DNA of 64,000 nt, taken from Lingula anatina. Its lineage: Eukaryota; Brachiopoda; Lingulata; Lingulida; Lingulidae. This document shows, piece after piece, positions 13,801 through 27,973 of the stretch. The stretch lies in assembly GCF_001039355.2 (NCBI RefSeq), contig NW_019775525.1:985325-1049324 (forward strand), written 5' to 3'. The translations under genes were made by a program, and so were the position numbers. The notes beneath the pieces were generated by a model. That model saw only the letters and a program-made list of their open reading frames with translations, had not been told where the DNA came from and made no database searches. The first letter of the stretch is position 1. Each line of letters opens with the position of its first letter.

Positions 13801-14707
13801 TGCCGAGATACTGGTACCTTCATATCTAGGGCATTCAAGGATTCTTAATTGACTGTTAAATCCTGGGTGCCTTACTTGGTCTCACAATTTTTCCAACTCA
13901 TATCACTGGTAAATAGTAACTTCCAGAAGGCTTTACTCTAAGGTGCACCATGTTCAAATTACTATTACCATGAGGTGCATCTTATAGAATAGAGCCTTTT
14001 CACATCACACATAATATCTAAGGGATGCAGCTGTACCAGAATGTTTTGAGAAGGAGCTGCCATGTGTATAATTACACCACAGGGGACATACATTATAACT
14101 CAGTTTATTTTGTATATACATATTTTATAAAACCAGTAGTGAAGAGAGCCTGTTAAATGTTATTTCTCAGGCTCTCGACAAGAGCATTTGTAAATTGGCT
14201 GTTGGGCTCCATTAAGCTGACTCCATTAACTTGATGTTATAGTCAGGCTTTTAAGTTGTCAGTCTCTCAAAACATTCTGGTACAGCTGAATTGCTGAAAA
14301 TTACTTCTATATCGCTCAAAGTCAAAATACCTTGAAATGCATTTTTTTTTTACATATTTAATTGCCTGATTTAATATAGCATAGTGAATTAAGAAAAATA
14401 TTGGAGGAGAATGTTTTTATAATGATAATGATTGGATGTTGAACCAGTGTTTAAAAGAATGCAATTTCATATTTACATTGTACATTGTTTAAGATTATGA
14501 TAAATATTTATTCCTAAATCCAAAAAAAAGTTTAAGAAATTATTCTCTACCTTATGTAGGTATAGTTCATCAGTATCGGTAAATGAGAATGCAAGTGTGC
14601 ACATTTGTTTGCATTGTTTTTAATTGTTCAGAACCTGTTTTCTAAAGAGTGAAGTGACATAAAGCTGTATTCTCTTGGCATATTTTTCTTTTGGGGATGC
14701 TCCTGCT

Positions 14708-14880
14708 TATGCAACACAATCTTCTTCCTCATGCCACACAATGTCCCTGCCTCATGCCACACAATGTCCCGCCTCATGCAACACAATGTACCGCTTCATG
14801 TCACACAATGTCCCCCCCATGCAACACAGTGTCCCGCCTCATGCAACACAATGTCCCGCCTCATGCCTCATGGTGTCCTA
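14708..14880. repeat. 22-bp minisatellite, about 8 copies
   Basis: Units of 21-23 bp close to ATGCAACACAATGTCCCGCC are repeated head to tail about eight times; the outermost units are the most diverged. Because 22 is not a multiple of 3, the three forward reading frames all give overlapping repetitive ORFs, which I treat as spurious. Confidence 0.93.
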
Positions 14881-15513
14881 CCTTATTCAAAACATGTATT
14901 CTCCCATCTCTTGCAAATCACGACATTCTGATTGTTGAAGCATTCCACAGACTGCCATGTTTTGGTGGTGGTATTTTGCTGTTGTTGAGGAATGGCATAT
15001 TTCATGGCTGCATGTACGAGTAGAATATTAATGTAAGATACAACAAGATTCTGTATTATACTATTTCACTTAGTAGTGGTCAATAGATTTTTATATAAAT
15101 TGCATCATTTTTGCACTTGTTTTAAGGCACTTTGCACAATTAGGCTGATGGAAATTTCACAATTTATTGTTTTAGTGAAGGATTCATCTGTATGCAAGAA
15201 GTTTGGTTCACTGTGTTTCTTACCATATTGTAATTTATTGAAATTGTGTCCATGTAGTAAAGCTCTCACTATACAATAGGGCTCATAGATGATCGAAGAA
15301 TATGCATGAATCTATAAGTACTGGTGGTTGCCTAAGTTTGTGGGTACTTTTTGTCAGGAATGTTCCTTCTGGATAATACATATAGTTAGATACATAATTC
15401 AGGTCCTAAGATATTTGAAGGATGCAGGATGTTGTTATATGATTTAAAAGATAGGCCTGTTGGTTTATGCAATAGATTCTGTTTCAGTTATGCATATAAG
15501 AAAACTGCTTTTA

Positions 15514-15518
<5 letters not shown>

Positions 15519-15560
<42 letters not shown>
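15519..15560. repeat. Poly-T run
   Basis: More than 40 consecutive T residues. Confidence 0.95.
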
Positions 15561-15562
<2 letters not shown>

Positions 15563-15973
15563 CTTTTTGATCTCTGTGGATTTGCTGTGGCATTTTTTTC
15601 TCTTTTACCTATAGAAGTATCAGTGTTAAATCTAATTGTGATTTGTATAAGTGTATGTTCTGTACTGAAGAAGTTGCAGTTTTTTTTCTTTTTTTTTTTA
15701 ATTTAAAATACAGCATTAGACATAAAGTGTAATAGATTCACCATGAAAGTCATATGGAATAATTCTTTAATTTTTTAACATGAAAGATTTCTCAAGACCA
15801 AACAAATCTATCAGTATTATGAAACAGAAGTTTATGCAAAGCTTGGGTGAAAGTACTGTATTATAATATGCAAATAAAATGTAGCATTATACAAACAAGT
15901 TTATGTTGTTGTTGTGTGTTATTTGTGTACTAGTAATTAATTCGTTAATCAAAATATTTTTTGGATAAGCATT

Positions 15974-16194
15974 TTAGACCCCATTCCTAGAGATTAGATC
16001 GATCCAACTAGATCGACCTAACTCCCTGGGGGTTCACGCTAAATAGCTGTCAGCCGAGTGGGCATGAAAGCTAATTACCCCCTTACAGCTTGTTGTAGGC
16101 GGGACGGACATTTAAGCCGGATTATCTGACAGTAATCTAGTGAGACTCCCCATGGGGATAGATTGATCTAAAATTTATGGAAATGTGCCCTTAA
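15974..16194. repeat. 222-bp TIR element, copy 2
   Basis: Full-length relative of 4367-4588. It starts TTAGACCCCATTCC and ends AATGTGCCCTTAA. The inner core with ACGCTAAATAGCTGTCAGCC is nearly unchanged between copies. Confidence 0.85.
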
Positions 16195-17080
16195 ATTATT
16201 TTCAAATGTATAATTGAATTTGATGGAGTTGAATTTGGGCATGGTGCAGAAGGCACGTATCGTATTAATGTACCAAGGATCACTAAAACAAACAAATTTC
16301 TCGTATGTCAATTGTATCAAAATTTTTTTTTTTTTTTTACTTTGAAAAAGTGTTCAGATTGAAAAGTAATGAACATTGTACAATCTTATCTTTTTAACTC
16401 TATTGGTCACCCGGCCTTCTATTTAAAAATCCATTATTTCAAACTTCACTTTTACACACGTTTTAATCGAGATGAAGATGAAAAAATCTGCAAATATACA
16501 GTTGATCTATTCAATTTTTGTGATGCTGTCCTGTCCTGTTGCGTATAGTAATTCTGTTGTATCGATTGCCAGTTAGTACATTTGTCAATTTCAGCAGAAC
16601 TCCATGTGATACAACTGGACTTGCAAGTAATACTTGAGCTAAATATTACCGTGCTATACTGCTTTGTTATTAATAGCATAAGATAATATCTATTTAAGTT
16701 GTAAGGATATGAATTTGTGACAAATTTGTAGCATATTTAAAATAGTAAATTACTTATGCTAGAGGCAAAATACATGTATGATGTACAGTGCTGGGTACCT
16801 GGCTTTATAGTTTTGTTTACATAGTACTTGCCTCTACGGAGGTTACTTAGCACTTCATATGAACATAGGTGCAAAAGGCCCTTAAACAGTGCTTGTGCCT
16901 CTCTTTCTCTCTCTCTCAAACATGCATCAGTGTAAGGTTTTACTCTGCTACATATACACTGTATTTATCACACAAAAGCCTTACACCAACTGAGGCTATA
17001 ATTTACTACTAGTACCATTATAGTGTATAGACCTACTGCAATAAAATTTAAACTCCATTAAAAAAATGTGACTATTTCAG
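16195..17080. other. Intergenic, no gene seen
   Basis: AT-rich DNA between the castor tail and the next gene. A TTTCAG acceptor-like site at 17075-17080, two bases before the next ATG, suggests that a 5' exon of the zinc-finger gene lies in this stretch, but I cannot place it. Confidence 0.4.
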
Positions 17081-17081
17081 T

Positions 17082-19316
17082 ATGTCCAGTCAAGTAGACA
17101 GGTTGCCATTGATCACTGAGCTTTTGACTAAGACTGTTAGAAAATGGTGCCAGGAGAACTTGGTGTTCAGCTCCAGGCTACAGATCAAGGGTGTCATCAA
17201 CATTCACAGAGATAAGGAATTGATAGTGACAACTCTGGATGAAGTCATTAATAAGGAGGATGTTGAAGGTAAGGTGTGCAGTCGGCGATGTTATCCCGTG
17301 GCCCTCGACCAGTAAAATTTTGTTTGGACCAGTATAATTTCCAGAATATGTGAATGTTGTAGTCCGACAAGGATAACAGATTTTTTCTGTAAGTTTTTAG
17401 AAGGGCTTTCGGGTTTTATTTATATTAATTTTTTTCTGAAATGTTACTTTTACATGATGATTCTTAAATTTTTTATGAAGTTTGATAGACCCAGTGTCTT
17501 GTTACCTCCGCCAAGGAGGTTTTGTTTTCACCCTTGTTTGTCTGTTTGTTTGTTTGTCTGTCTGTCATCAACATAACTCAAAAAGTTATGGACAGATTTT
17601 GATGAAATTTTCAGGAACTGTCAGAAGTGGGCCAAGGAAGAGATGATTAGCTTTTGGTGGTGATCTGGATCAATAATCAATAATAATAAAAAATTGCTGC
17701 CTTGGCAGAGGTTTGCGCTCTCGAAGTGCTTATCTAATTATTACTGACATTAATGCAGCAAAGGAAAATGTCCACTCTTATTGAAATTTTTGGGTAAAGT
17801 GGTGGTCAGAATGGCCAGTAAGCTGAAAAGTTTATGGCACAGTTATGGCAAAATTTCAGAACATTTTTAAAATATAAAGAATTCAATTTGAATTTCTTCA
17901 GATTCCCTCCCATTATAGGCAAAGAACAATTAAAGTTTCATCTGTTTTAGGTATTATGTATTAAAACTTGAATTACATTGAAGGTCATAAGAAATAAAGA
18001 GCCCACCACACTCATGCACGTACACACACACACACACTCACACACAAATCCACATTCTCCATTTCTTAAACTTCCTTTATTGTGGCTAGAATTATAATAT
18101 TCTGCTTTCAGAATCAGAGGCCCCACCATCCTCTCCTTCAGGAGTTTTGTCCAGTCTTTCTTTTTCACAAGGACATCTAGTGTTTAGCACAGACCAGCTT
18201 CAGAAAGTTTTCAGAGATGCCTTGAACCATGTTGTGCATACTGACACCGCAGAGGAAGACTTTGGTATGTTTGATTTTGTTAAGACCCTTTCACAGCAAG
18301 TAGGATTGTTGCTCTCTATCTCTTTTTGAGAGATTGGTATAAAAGATTGATGATTTTATAGTCCGTGTACTACGCACGACACTCATCTCAGCAACACTTC
18401 TGCACTTTACTCAAGCAGTAATCTGGATTCAAAAAAAAATTGGCCACAAATTTGTGAAAGGGAGCACTGACGTAGAAACCTGTCCAGGTTGAACTTGACA
18501 TGAATTTTTCTAAATATATATCTTATTTTAGAGAGTCCTCGAGACAATACACCAGTTTCATTCCATGATAAAAAAGACGATGGCAGCATGTGGGCAGACA
18601 TTTCAAAAACTCATACATCTTCAGATCAGAAGTCCATTAAAGGTCAAAGGTCAAGGTCAGTAAAATCCCCTCCATCAAAAGATGGAAAAATTGCCAAGAA
18701 ACACCAGTGTGTTTTGTGTAGGAAACAGTTTAGGAAGAAGGCAACTTTGGAAAAGCACATAATCGTGGTGCATAAGGGGTATGGAGACAGTTGTGACGTA
18801 GGTGAGGAATCAGAAAAGCTAACATTGCGTGAAATAAATACACAAAGCAAGTGTCATGGTGGAAAGGAGCAGGAGGTGACAAAGTGTGTATGTGACACCT
18901 GTGCCGAAGCATTTGCATCACTAGCAGCATTGAAGGTACACATGAGGTGTCATGAGACAGCAGGTAAAATGGAGGCACCTCTACACTGTGCAGTTTGCAA
19001 CAAAACATTCGAGCAGGATGCAGCGTTATTGCAGCACCGGAGCAGTGGAGAGTGTAACCAATCAGAGACGGCAAGTTTCATGTGTAATCTTTGCGGCCAA
19101 GAATTCAAAACTCAGAAAACTTTAAATGAACACAAACAAGGTATGCATGGGAGCCGTAGGTACATCTGTCAGTGTGGCAAAGAGTTTCGATGGAGATCAA
19201 GCCTGAGGAGGCACATACTTTTTTGTCCTTTCTTGAAGATGCTGGCTGCTGGGGAGACCTCTTGTGGAGATCTTGTGAGTAATGAAGACGGTGTCACTGC
19301 AGGGAACCTGTTTTAG
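17082..19316 (+). CDS. Five-finger C2H2 zinc-finger protein
   Basis: Three exons, 17082-17268, 18112-18264 and 18532-19316, join in phase 1 each time and give 374 residues. The N-terminal ~110 residues have no zinc ligands and match no family I recognise. They are followed by a basic Ser/Lys region. Five zinc fingers occupy about residues 155-345: three ordinary C2H2, one in which the last ligand is Cys (HRSSGEC), and a final one with the compressed pair CQC and a terminal Cys. It is probably a nuclear DNA-binding protein. A splice acceptor just before the ATG means more 5' sequence is possible. It lies tail to tail with the CTDNEP1 gene. Confidence 0.82.
17505..17731. repeat. CCTCCGCCAAGGAGG-type MITE in the zinc-finger gene intron
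   Basis: It begins CCTCCGCCAAGGAGGTTTTG and closes with the inverted counterpart CTGCCTTGGCAGAGG. The inside has (TTTG)n-like runs and the stretch ACTCAAAAAGTTATGG, a repeat type I recall from many marine invertebrate genomes. It has no ORF. Confidence 0.75.
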
Positions 19317-22300
19317 AAGGGCCAACTGGGATTTTGAGGACTCTTTGGAATCAATTGATTAGGATATTTGACTGTAAATTTAATCTTCAGGGTTGAGACT
19401 TTTTGGTGCAAATATGTTTTCTCATATTTATTTACATGAACATGGATGAGTAATACTCAAGGTAAACATAACAGACATTGGTAACATTGCTACTGCTGGT
19501 GACTATTACAAACTGAATTCATTTATTTTATGTACATTGTTTTAATTTTTTTTTTTAAAGAACAAACTAAAACCCGACTCATCTTTCTCATATAAATGTA
19601 TTTATTCAGTTCATTTCTGTACATAATTCCACAATGAAGCAGTTATAAATTATGCTACATTTCTGCTCCTCACATAAAACAACCTAGTATTCTACTGGTC
19701 TGCTGGGCAGAGCAGTTATTATGTCACAACTTGGACACAAATCATATATTTGTATGTATCACTAAATTACTTGTTTGAAATTTACAGGCAGGTTATATAG
19801 CACATGTCCAGGTGGCCATCTTGAATATGGTGGCCATCTTGTTTATACTTATGAAACTGATCTGATGGCATTTAAAGTGTAACTGTAATATTTGTCACAT
19901 GTGGGCAGTGGCAATGTTCTTGTTGTTACAAACCAGCTTCACATAATGTACTAAGAAATCTCCACACAGGACTAAGTGGAGAACATGTAAAACCTACAGT
20001 GTTTAGTTTGACAGCAAGGTATTTGTATCGCTAATGAATAAATACACTAACTGTTATCTACCTACTTATTATCAATGCACCTCAAAATGTCCTGTTTTTC
20101 TTATGAAGTTAGATACTTGAAACAGAAAACAAGGATAAAATTTTGGCAACAATTTGCAAGCACTGCAGACACAGTTGCCCTGTAGCACACAAAAACAAGT
20201 TATAACTCTCCAATGTTTTAGACATGCTATGTCATTAACTGTCCCTCACTGGTTTTTACAATTATTATAATAATCACAAAAGTTCATGTGACGTCACCCC
20301 CTCCCCCTTGCTTCTAGGGTGCTATTCCCCCCCCCCCAATCCAAAAAAAAAAGTTAACATCACTTTTCCACTTTGTATTGCCATCATTTGCCCATATGTC
20401 AATTCTACTATTGACAACTTTATTTCTCATTCCTATGGTCTTTATTTTTAATATTTCATTAAGTTGAGAAGTTCAAAACTTAGGCTGAAATATTAGCACT
20501 TGTTTTGTTAAAATTAAGATTGCACAAAATAATTGAAAATGTGTGTATAATTGTTTGGAATCTGTTTTTTGAATGTGTCATAAAATTTTCAAATGGGTAA
20601 TCTATGGCAATTTGTTGTAGTGGTTCAGCATTTTATTTATTTTTCACAAAAAAAAAATTTTACTGCCACTTCAAAACATATTTGAATGTCATGTACACAG
20701 CAGCCAGAAAGTATAAATATCAATAACATTGGACTAAAACTACATCTGTAGTCAGATATTGTCAAAAAAATGTGGAATATCTTTACTGACAATACATTTT
20801 CCTATTCACTTTTACTATTAATAAGTAATTAACCAAAATAGCTTTTACTACTTTCGTCTAAAAATAAATTTGATATTTACCATATTTTATCTAAGTACAA
20901 AAATTAATGCTGCAATCTCTGGACAATGTGGGCTCAAAGACGGCCCAAATTAAAAACAGAAACTCGTCTTGTAATTCAGTTTTACTGATATTCTACTTTA
21001 TCATCTAAAAAAAACACCATATCTATCTCAAACTAAACTATTATCATCATATATGACCAATGGCATTCTTAATGTGATATATAACTATCAGATACTGAAC
21101 AAAAAGGGAAATTTTCCCCCAAAAGGGCAGCAGCATGTTTTACATCAACCGGATTGGTCAATTTGGCAAGCACCAGATGGCCAATCAAAACTGCTTAAAT
21201 ATTCACTTCTTACTATGGAAACAGTGAGAGAAAGGTGGCATGGGGAATGAAGTGTCCAGTACCATGAATTTTTTATTCTTTCACAAACAATGATGCATTA
21301 ATGAGGCTCAACAATTAAACTTGCCAGAAAAGTAATTTAGGCAAAGAGAAAAATGCAGTGCCCGTCATAATTCCCTGTAGGAAATAGTAATAATTTCACT
21401 TTAGATTTATGAAATAATTGGAATAATTTACCTTCAAAGCAAAACGTAATTTTTTCAAACATATGAACCTGTGTCCACTTTAAAGAATGACCAAATGCAA
21501 CATATTTACTTAATCAAATTGCCAAATTCTTTCTTTGACACTTGAACGTGCAGAGCATTTAAGTGACAGAAAAAAGTCCAAATAGCCCAGCGACATCCTC
21601 CTCCTGTACCATGTGTTTAGAATCTTTGTTTCACTATTTATATACTTGTCTACATTTATATTTATATATTTATACCTATTTTACAATTCTAGTGGTAGGA
21701 ACTTGCTACATCTTTACCTGTTCTGCAGTTAGCCATGTCCACTACTAGTGAATACTATATTACACCTTGCCATGGGTTTTGAAGGCTGCTTGTTAAAAGC
21801 AATCAACTGATGGTCATTCCATTGCGCCCTGTCCTCTAACCCCCAATGTAACTTCTGGCCTTTTTGACAGATTTAGCCAATCTGTTCAAAATAAATAAAT
21901 AAAAAAATAAAGACAAAACTTAACTGCTTCTGATAGGTTTTTGATCGTTTTTAATTCTTAAGCCTCAAAAGGAAGAATAGATTTTGTAAGAGGGGGGAGG
22001 CGATTTAATCAAGAGAAAAAATATTATGGAATGACCTGTAACTAATATTCCTTGCTGCATTCATCTTTTTATGTACTTAATAGTGCAATAAAGTAGCTCC
22101 TGTAGCATCTCACTATAAATATGAGGATGAAGCAAAAGGATTTTTTTTTTCAAATCCATTTTTTTCTGTGTGGCAAGCCATGTTGACTATTATTTCAAAC
22201 CCTTCATCGTTGTCACTTCCACCCAGGGCTGTGCTGCATTGCATGCTTACTTATTCTTCAGTTGAAATCAATATCCTACATTCTGCTCCAGGCAATGCAG

Positions 22301-22451
22301 CCTCATTCTGAAAAACCCAGCTGCTCCGCAATTATGAAACCACACGCTGTTTCCAAGTACAGTCCCGCTGTTGCTGATGCAGAGCAAGCCAGGAATTTTT
22401 ATGCTTTTTTACTTTATATAGAATATTTGTACCATCTCCGTACATTGGGTG
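19317..22451 (-). other. Shared 3' region of two convergent genes
   Basis: No coding sequence supported. It probably contains the CTDNEP1 3' UTR (minus strand), with TTTATT-type polyadenylation signals on the plus strand near 19600, and the short tail of the zinc-finger gene. Confidence 0.4.
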
Positions 22452-25400
22452 CTACCAGAGCCTGTGTAGATGTAAGTTCCGGCTCAACACTGATCGCGCA
22501 TCACTGACAAACCTGAGAGCATCGAGCACAGGGAGCAAGTTGAGAAGTGCTGTGTCTGTCGGGTCAGAAAACCATGACTTGATAGGTATTGCATTGTCTG
22601 CAAAAAAATTACGATATACAAAGATATGTAATTACACAACAGTTCAGCAAAACTTAATATATGACATGTGGAGTTCATATAAATTAATAAGATTACAAAC
22701 AACATGTAAACATTATTTCCAAGCCATTTCAGGGAAATATTATTATTCGACTTAAAAGGGCAAAATAAAGGGGTGTTGGAAGAATAATGAAATATTCGTT
22801 TTAAATCTAAAATGAAAAGAGAGAAAAGTTTTTTTAAAGTTATGTATACTTCATGCATGGGAGATTTGAAGTATAAGCAGGGTCAAAGTCCTTTTCCCCA
22901 CTTGTAAAAAAAAATCAGGTCAACCTGACCTATTTTTCATCAAACTGGGTCACAATGACCTAGTTTCTCACCTGGATATGCTCTGTATGCTCCAGGAGAA
23001 TTGTCCAGTATAAACACACTTGACAAATCATTACTTATTGCTGATAGGTCCTTCGTGTAGCTACCATAGTCTAAATTACAATGCTGGAATTGAAAAAAAA
23101 ATTATAATAAATAATTGAAAGCCGATGTCTCAAACACACTGAATTTAACACATGGTTATGTTTATTAAAGACTCAGGCACTTTGAGTGGTATCTAAAACT
23201 GTCATTATTATTATAAAAAATTTCAAATACCTTGTCATTATCATAATCCAACTTTTTCCACATGTTTTGCTCTCTAAATTACATAATGTACTATATATGG
23301 CAAAAAAATTTGTTTTGGAGAACATAATTACTTCATGCTGTTTAGTTGTACAACTAGTAATTACTTAAACCAAAATACCCAGCTATAAGTGATTAATCCC
23401 AACAAGGAAACAGACCCCTCAGTTTTACCTCTAAATATCTTTCAATTTGCAGATCTTTCTTACAGCTACAACTGACTTTGTTCACTTCTCAGTCAAGTTT
23501 TCAAATTAATGACATTACACTTGTCAACCACTAGTACATGCCTATTGTCTCTTCATTTCAACCCACCCCAACACCCTACTGACATGGTGCGCCTTACAAA
23601 TGCTCTGCAAAAAAAAATTCATTTTAACACCTTCACCACTTTTCTCGTATTACACCCCTATCCATTTCTTCTTTTTACCCCCCCCCCCCCAAGTCCGTTT
23701 TTACATATTATTCCCCTGTCCACTCACCTGCCTATAGTACCTTCTTTTTAAAAACCCTCTCCCCTGATCCAGTTTATCTGCTACTGCAGCCCCGTATATC
23801 TCCATACTTGCAGTGAAGACTACCAGGTCATACCACTGGCTGACCTGAAATATAGGGAAATAACAGGGGTCAGAGAGTTGAAAACCGCCTTCTGGGGAAT
23901 GTACCACCAGCACAATTAGATTTTTTGTGCACTAACATTTTTTTTTTATTTAGTGAAGATATGATTTTACACTTCTTGATAATGGATGACACAGATAAAC
24001 AAACATTCAAAATTACACTAAGACAAAATATGTAAATGGTGTTGACATCATTCTGACATATTTGAAGCTTATGAGTATTAACATGTAGCATATCTTAAAC
24101 GCATAGAAATATCGCTTGCCATTGATTAATAAGAGGGTCGGATAGAAGGTAGATGGTTACTTACTATATCTAAAAAGAAATCTACATGTGGTCTTTTATG
24201 TACAAAAAATCTAACTGGATGCCTGTCTATAGTTACCTGCAATGATAAAAATACAATGTCAACACTTGGAGTTAGTTTTTAGCATAAGAAGCTGTATTCA
24301 AACTTCAAAGAAAAAAAAAAGCAACTTCAACTGTAGATATATCATTTTTCAACATGACTTGAATTAATAATTATGATCATTTATTTCTGAAATCAATGCC
24401 ACACCAAATCAGTGCTGCTTACAAATATTACAGTACCTGAAATTTAATCATAAATCAAAACCAAACACATTTTAATTCAACTTTTTCTCCAGTGAGTTAA
24501 AATGGTGCACTACTTATTCTGAGCTTAAAAATAACTGAGAATGTTTATCTTATATGACTTGTCAAAAGGTTAACTGCTTCACATACTTCTTGTCACGATA
24601 TTGAATGATGCAATTGTTATATAATTGTGTGCTAAAACTCCAGCAGGCACAAAAATGGGATTTAACAAGTGTACACAATAATAAATACTACTTTTAAATC
24701 TTAATCTGATTCACATACTTTTAGTACAAAATCTGGCGGTGTTCCAGGCTTGACAGTTTGTCGCAGTACGCCATCATGGTGGGAGTGGATTAACGTCTCG
24801 TCTAAATCTAACACCAACGTTTTTCTTTTCACTATACCTGCAATGCAGAAAAAATACACATATAAAATCAAAGAAAAATGCACTTTGTTATACAAGAAGG
24901 GGTGATAAAGGACCATAAAGGCCTTTAAAATGATTTCAGGTTTTTATTTTGCACAGCAAATAACTTTTGCCACTGTGCTATCATAAAAAGGAAATCTTTT
25001 ACAGAAAAAATAAATAAATAAATTATGGACCAACAGTTAACAGTTCTGAAAGGGGGACAAAATCTGAAATATATATATATATATATATATATTAAGTCAA
25101 CGGACCTCACATACAAAGCTAATGGGATTTTATTTTTCAGTCTTCAAATACTTACTTAATCTGTGTTTAGACAGTGGAGACAAGGGAAGGATCTCATATC
25201 TAACTGTTTGGTGTTGTATCACCTGAAATAGATCAATACCACAGAAATAACATGACTGAATAATTCAAGGTCACAGGTGAGGGTTTTAAACCAGAGCAGA
25301 GGTGTAAACGTAGTATCACATAACAGGTTAGTATCAGAAGAGTCGAAAATATCTTTGTTGGGTTTTGGAGGGATAATCCAAAAGTTTTTCAGTGTTGTAC

Positions 25401-25539
25401 CAGTAGGTATTTATAAACAGGCTATGTAAAGTTGTAACTATTTATAACTGAATAATTGATTGTGTCAATAAACCCAAAGATAAATTATCAATTGAGGTCA
25501 CACGGATATATTTATATCCATTGATCAATTGAGGTCACG

Positions 25540-25612
<73 letters not shown>

Positions 25613-27390
25613 TATACCCATCTATCAACTAATCCAAAACATGTAAACAACACTTCTTTGATTTATGTTACGATATAAAACAGCATTATTCCATTTTTCA
25701 CCAATGCCCTCATAAAGAATTCATAATTCCAGGGATAATATATATAAATATATATACATGTATATCCATTCAGCTCCCATTACTTACCAATCACACATGT
25801 ACACACACACATACACACACACACACACACTCTGAAGTTCTACACAGGCATGAAATAATCCATAAGTGACATAAGCTGTGCCTTCTGAAAATCAATATAT
25901 CTAAATCTATGAAATTTATGTTTTCCATATCCAATGTAAAGGTAATAATTGTGCAATGTAATTATAGCTTGCTTCAAACAAGTGTTCTATATTTAGTATT
26001 TGAGTTAAACAAGTGTTACGTAATTGTCACCTGGGAGCTTGAGAGGGAATAAATCCACCAAGGAAAAAGGCAAGAAAGCATAATTTTATATTATTATAAG
26101 AGATCTAGATTAGGTTAAAATTGTAGTTACTTATTTCACTCCTGAATTTACTGTCTAACCTGAAAGTTTCATCAACATTTGTGAAGGACTTTCCAAATTA
26201 TCATTCTCATTAACAAACAAACTGTCAACTCTTTTCTAGGCCGGAGTAGCAAAGAAAAAGGAAAAGAATGCATTACAGTAAAACATATTGTAAATTCTCA
26301 TCCACTTAATCATTTATGGTCACTGTCATGAACTTGTGTATATTCATAGCATACTAATTAAGTTGAGTTCTTAGTGGCAACCCATAAAAATGTTGGATAA
26401 ATATGACATAATGGATTAATCTGATGAAAATATCACATGATAATAATAAAAAATATTGATGGATACTGAAAACCAATATGAAATTTCAATACATAAATTA
26501 AAACAAATTAAACAACATCAAAGTTTTTAAAGTTTTGCATGTGTGCCTCAATTAGCTGACAACAGGATATACAACCCCACTGACTTGTGAGTTTAAAACT
26601 TTTGTCATGATGCTGAATGATACAATTGTTATATATGTGCTAAACTGTTTGCAGACACAAAAATGGGATTTAAGATATATACTACTCTTTAATCTAATTC
26701 AAACTATAAACCAAAAAAAAATTAAAATGCCAGGTCAATTATCTTGTGAAATGTTTACTCTGGTTAACTCTAGTCAAATATTAAATACTAATTTAAAAAA
26801 CAAAACAAAAATAATTGACTATTTCAAGTTGAAAGTCAGCACAACATGCTGAAAAGCAAACTTTTCGTGTACAATGATTTAATGACTTCCAAGCACACCA
26901 TCTTCGCACATCATCTTACTAATAGTAACAGCACTTGTCGGAGTTTGTCATCGCGCTCAATTTTTAAACAGCCCAAACGTTGACTAAATTTAATGGCTAG
27001 TAGTCACGCAGCACGGGCACATTAAATCACCTGGACTTATCTACACATCATCAGTGTCCCTACGTGTTCGACCAATGGCAACCGTCTGCGTTAAAAAATC
27101 GTTGACGCGTTGCAGTTTTGCAAATGACACTGACCAGAATAAGGTCAAGTTTCAGTTCAGTGAAAAACAGCACCTGAACTTATTCTACATAATTGCGACA
27201 CTGTTACTGTCACATACGTATCACTCGATGTCAGCAGAAATCACTCCATGCATGCGACGTTCGGGACAAGCACGACATTTATTTCACTTACCGATCGAAT
27301 TTGTCTTCGTATACAGTAGCAAATGAAACTCCATACTTTCGCCGCGAATAACACGAATCCCTTGAGGCCCATAACAAAGTAGGTGTACAT
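22452..27390 (-). CDS. CTDNEP1: CTD nuclear envelope phosphatase 1 (Dullard)
   Basis: Seven exons on the minus strand, 27292-27390, 25156-25222, 24719-24837, 24165-24236, 23728-23844, 22972-23083 and 22452-22597, join exactly in frame to 243 residues; the human protein has 244. The N-terminal exon gives a membrane helix ([16 protein letters not shown]). The third exon carries the HAD-phosphatase signature [14 protein letters not shown] with the nucleophilic DxDxT. Later exons contain [47 protein letters not shown] and the C-terminal NLHLHRLW. The known role is a serine/threonine phosphatase at the nuclear envelope and ER that dephosphorylates lipin. All catalytic motifs are intact and the start matches the family start. 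Confidence 0.97.
25546..25609. repeat. (AT)n microsatellite in CTDNEP1 intron 1
   Basis: Nearly pure AT tract; a shorter one lies at 25066-25092 and a (CA)n tract at about 25801-25832. Confidence 0.95.
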
Positions 27391-27509
27391 TCGTGTGGCA
27401 TTAAAACACTTCTCGTTGAGGCTCCAATTATAAAATTGTGGGCAGCTAGATTGTTGGAGAAATTGCAACTTTTTTGCTTCTTGTCAGCTACTACCGACGT
27501 GCACCGGAT

Positions 27510-27518
27510 CCGCCATTT
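27510..27518 (-). promoter_or_regulatory. YY1-like site at the CTDNEP1 promoter
   Basis: AAATGGCGG on the minus strand, 120 bp upstream of the CTDNEP1 start codon. This is the core of the YY1 site typical of housekeeping promoters just downstream of the transcription start. One motif match only. Confidence 0.4.
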
Positions 27519-27973
27519 AATTTTCCCATGAGTCTACCGAGAATTGCGCACCAGTTTTTGCGCATTTAAATCCACTTCCGCTTTAAATGCACAGACTGGA
27601 GAGGAGAGATGTGCCCAATCAGACTCCACAATTACCCATTTAAGGCTAGGAGTCAAATGTCATCTCAGTCTATACAATTTACATCTAAATACCATATTCC
27701 ATGAAAATCTACACATAGATTACTTAAATCTGTGGTTGGGGAGAAGGTTCCATTTATACCGCATGGCCTGTGTCTTACTTAAATAGGCCTACATGTAGAT
27801 TATAGATAGGCCTATGTTTCCTGACTGTCAATCCACAGCAATTATATAGGCCTATATATATATTGCCTTTTTCACTAGATATTCACAGATGTGTCTATAT
27901 TTTAATGATGGGAGTTTTCTGCACTGTGCAGGCGTCAGAAAGAACTCTGAAGTGCATGCACATATTAAATTTT

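Larger units (their letters stand above)
10814..15900 (+). other. Long castor 3' UTR / downstream region
   Basis: No coding sequence is seen over 5 kb. The first 820 bp match the UTR of copy A. AATAAA signals lie near 13456 and 15875, the latter followed by a GT-rich stretch, so the transcript may end at either. The region also holds the 22-bp minisatellite and a long T run (15519-15560). Confidence 0.45.

Noticed and set aside
14675-15023. Three overlapping ORFs rich in H, T, Q and C
   Set aside because: All are readings of the 22-bp minisatellite in different frames.
22484-22858. 124-residue minus ORF over the last CTDNEP1 exon
   Set aside because: It reads the exon in the wrong frame; the spliced frame gives the expected NLHLHRLW end.
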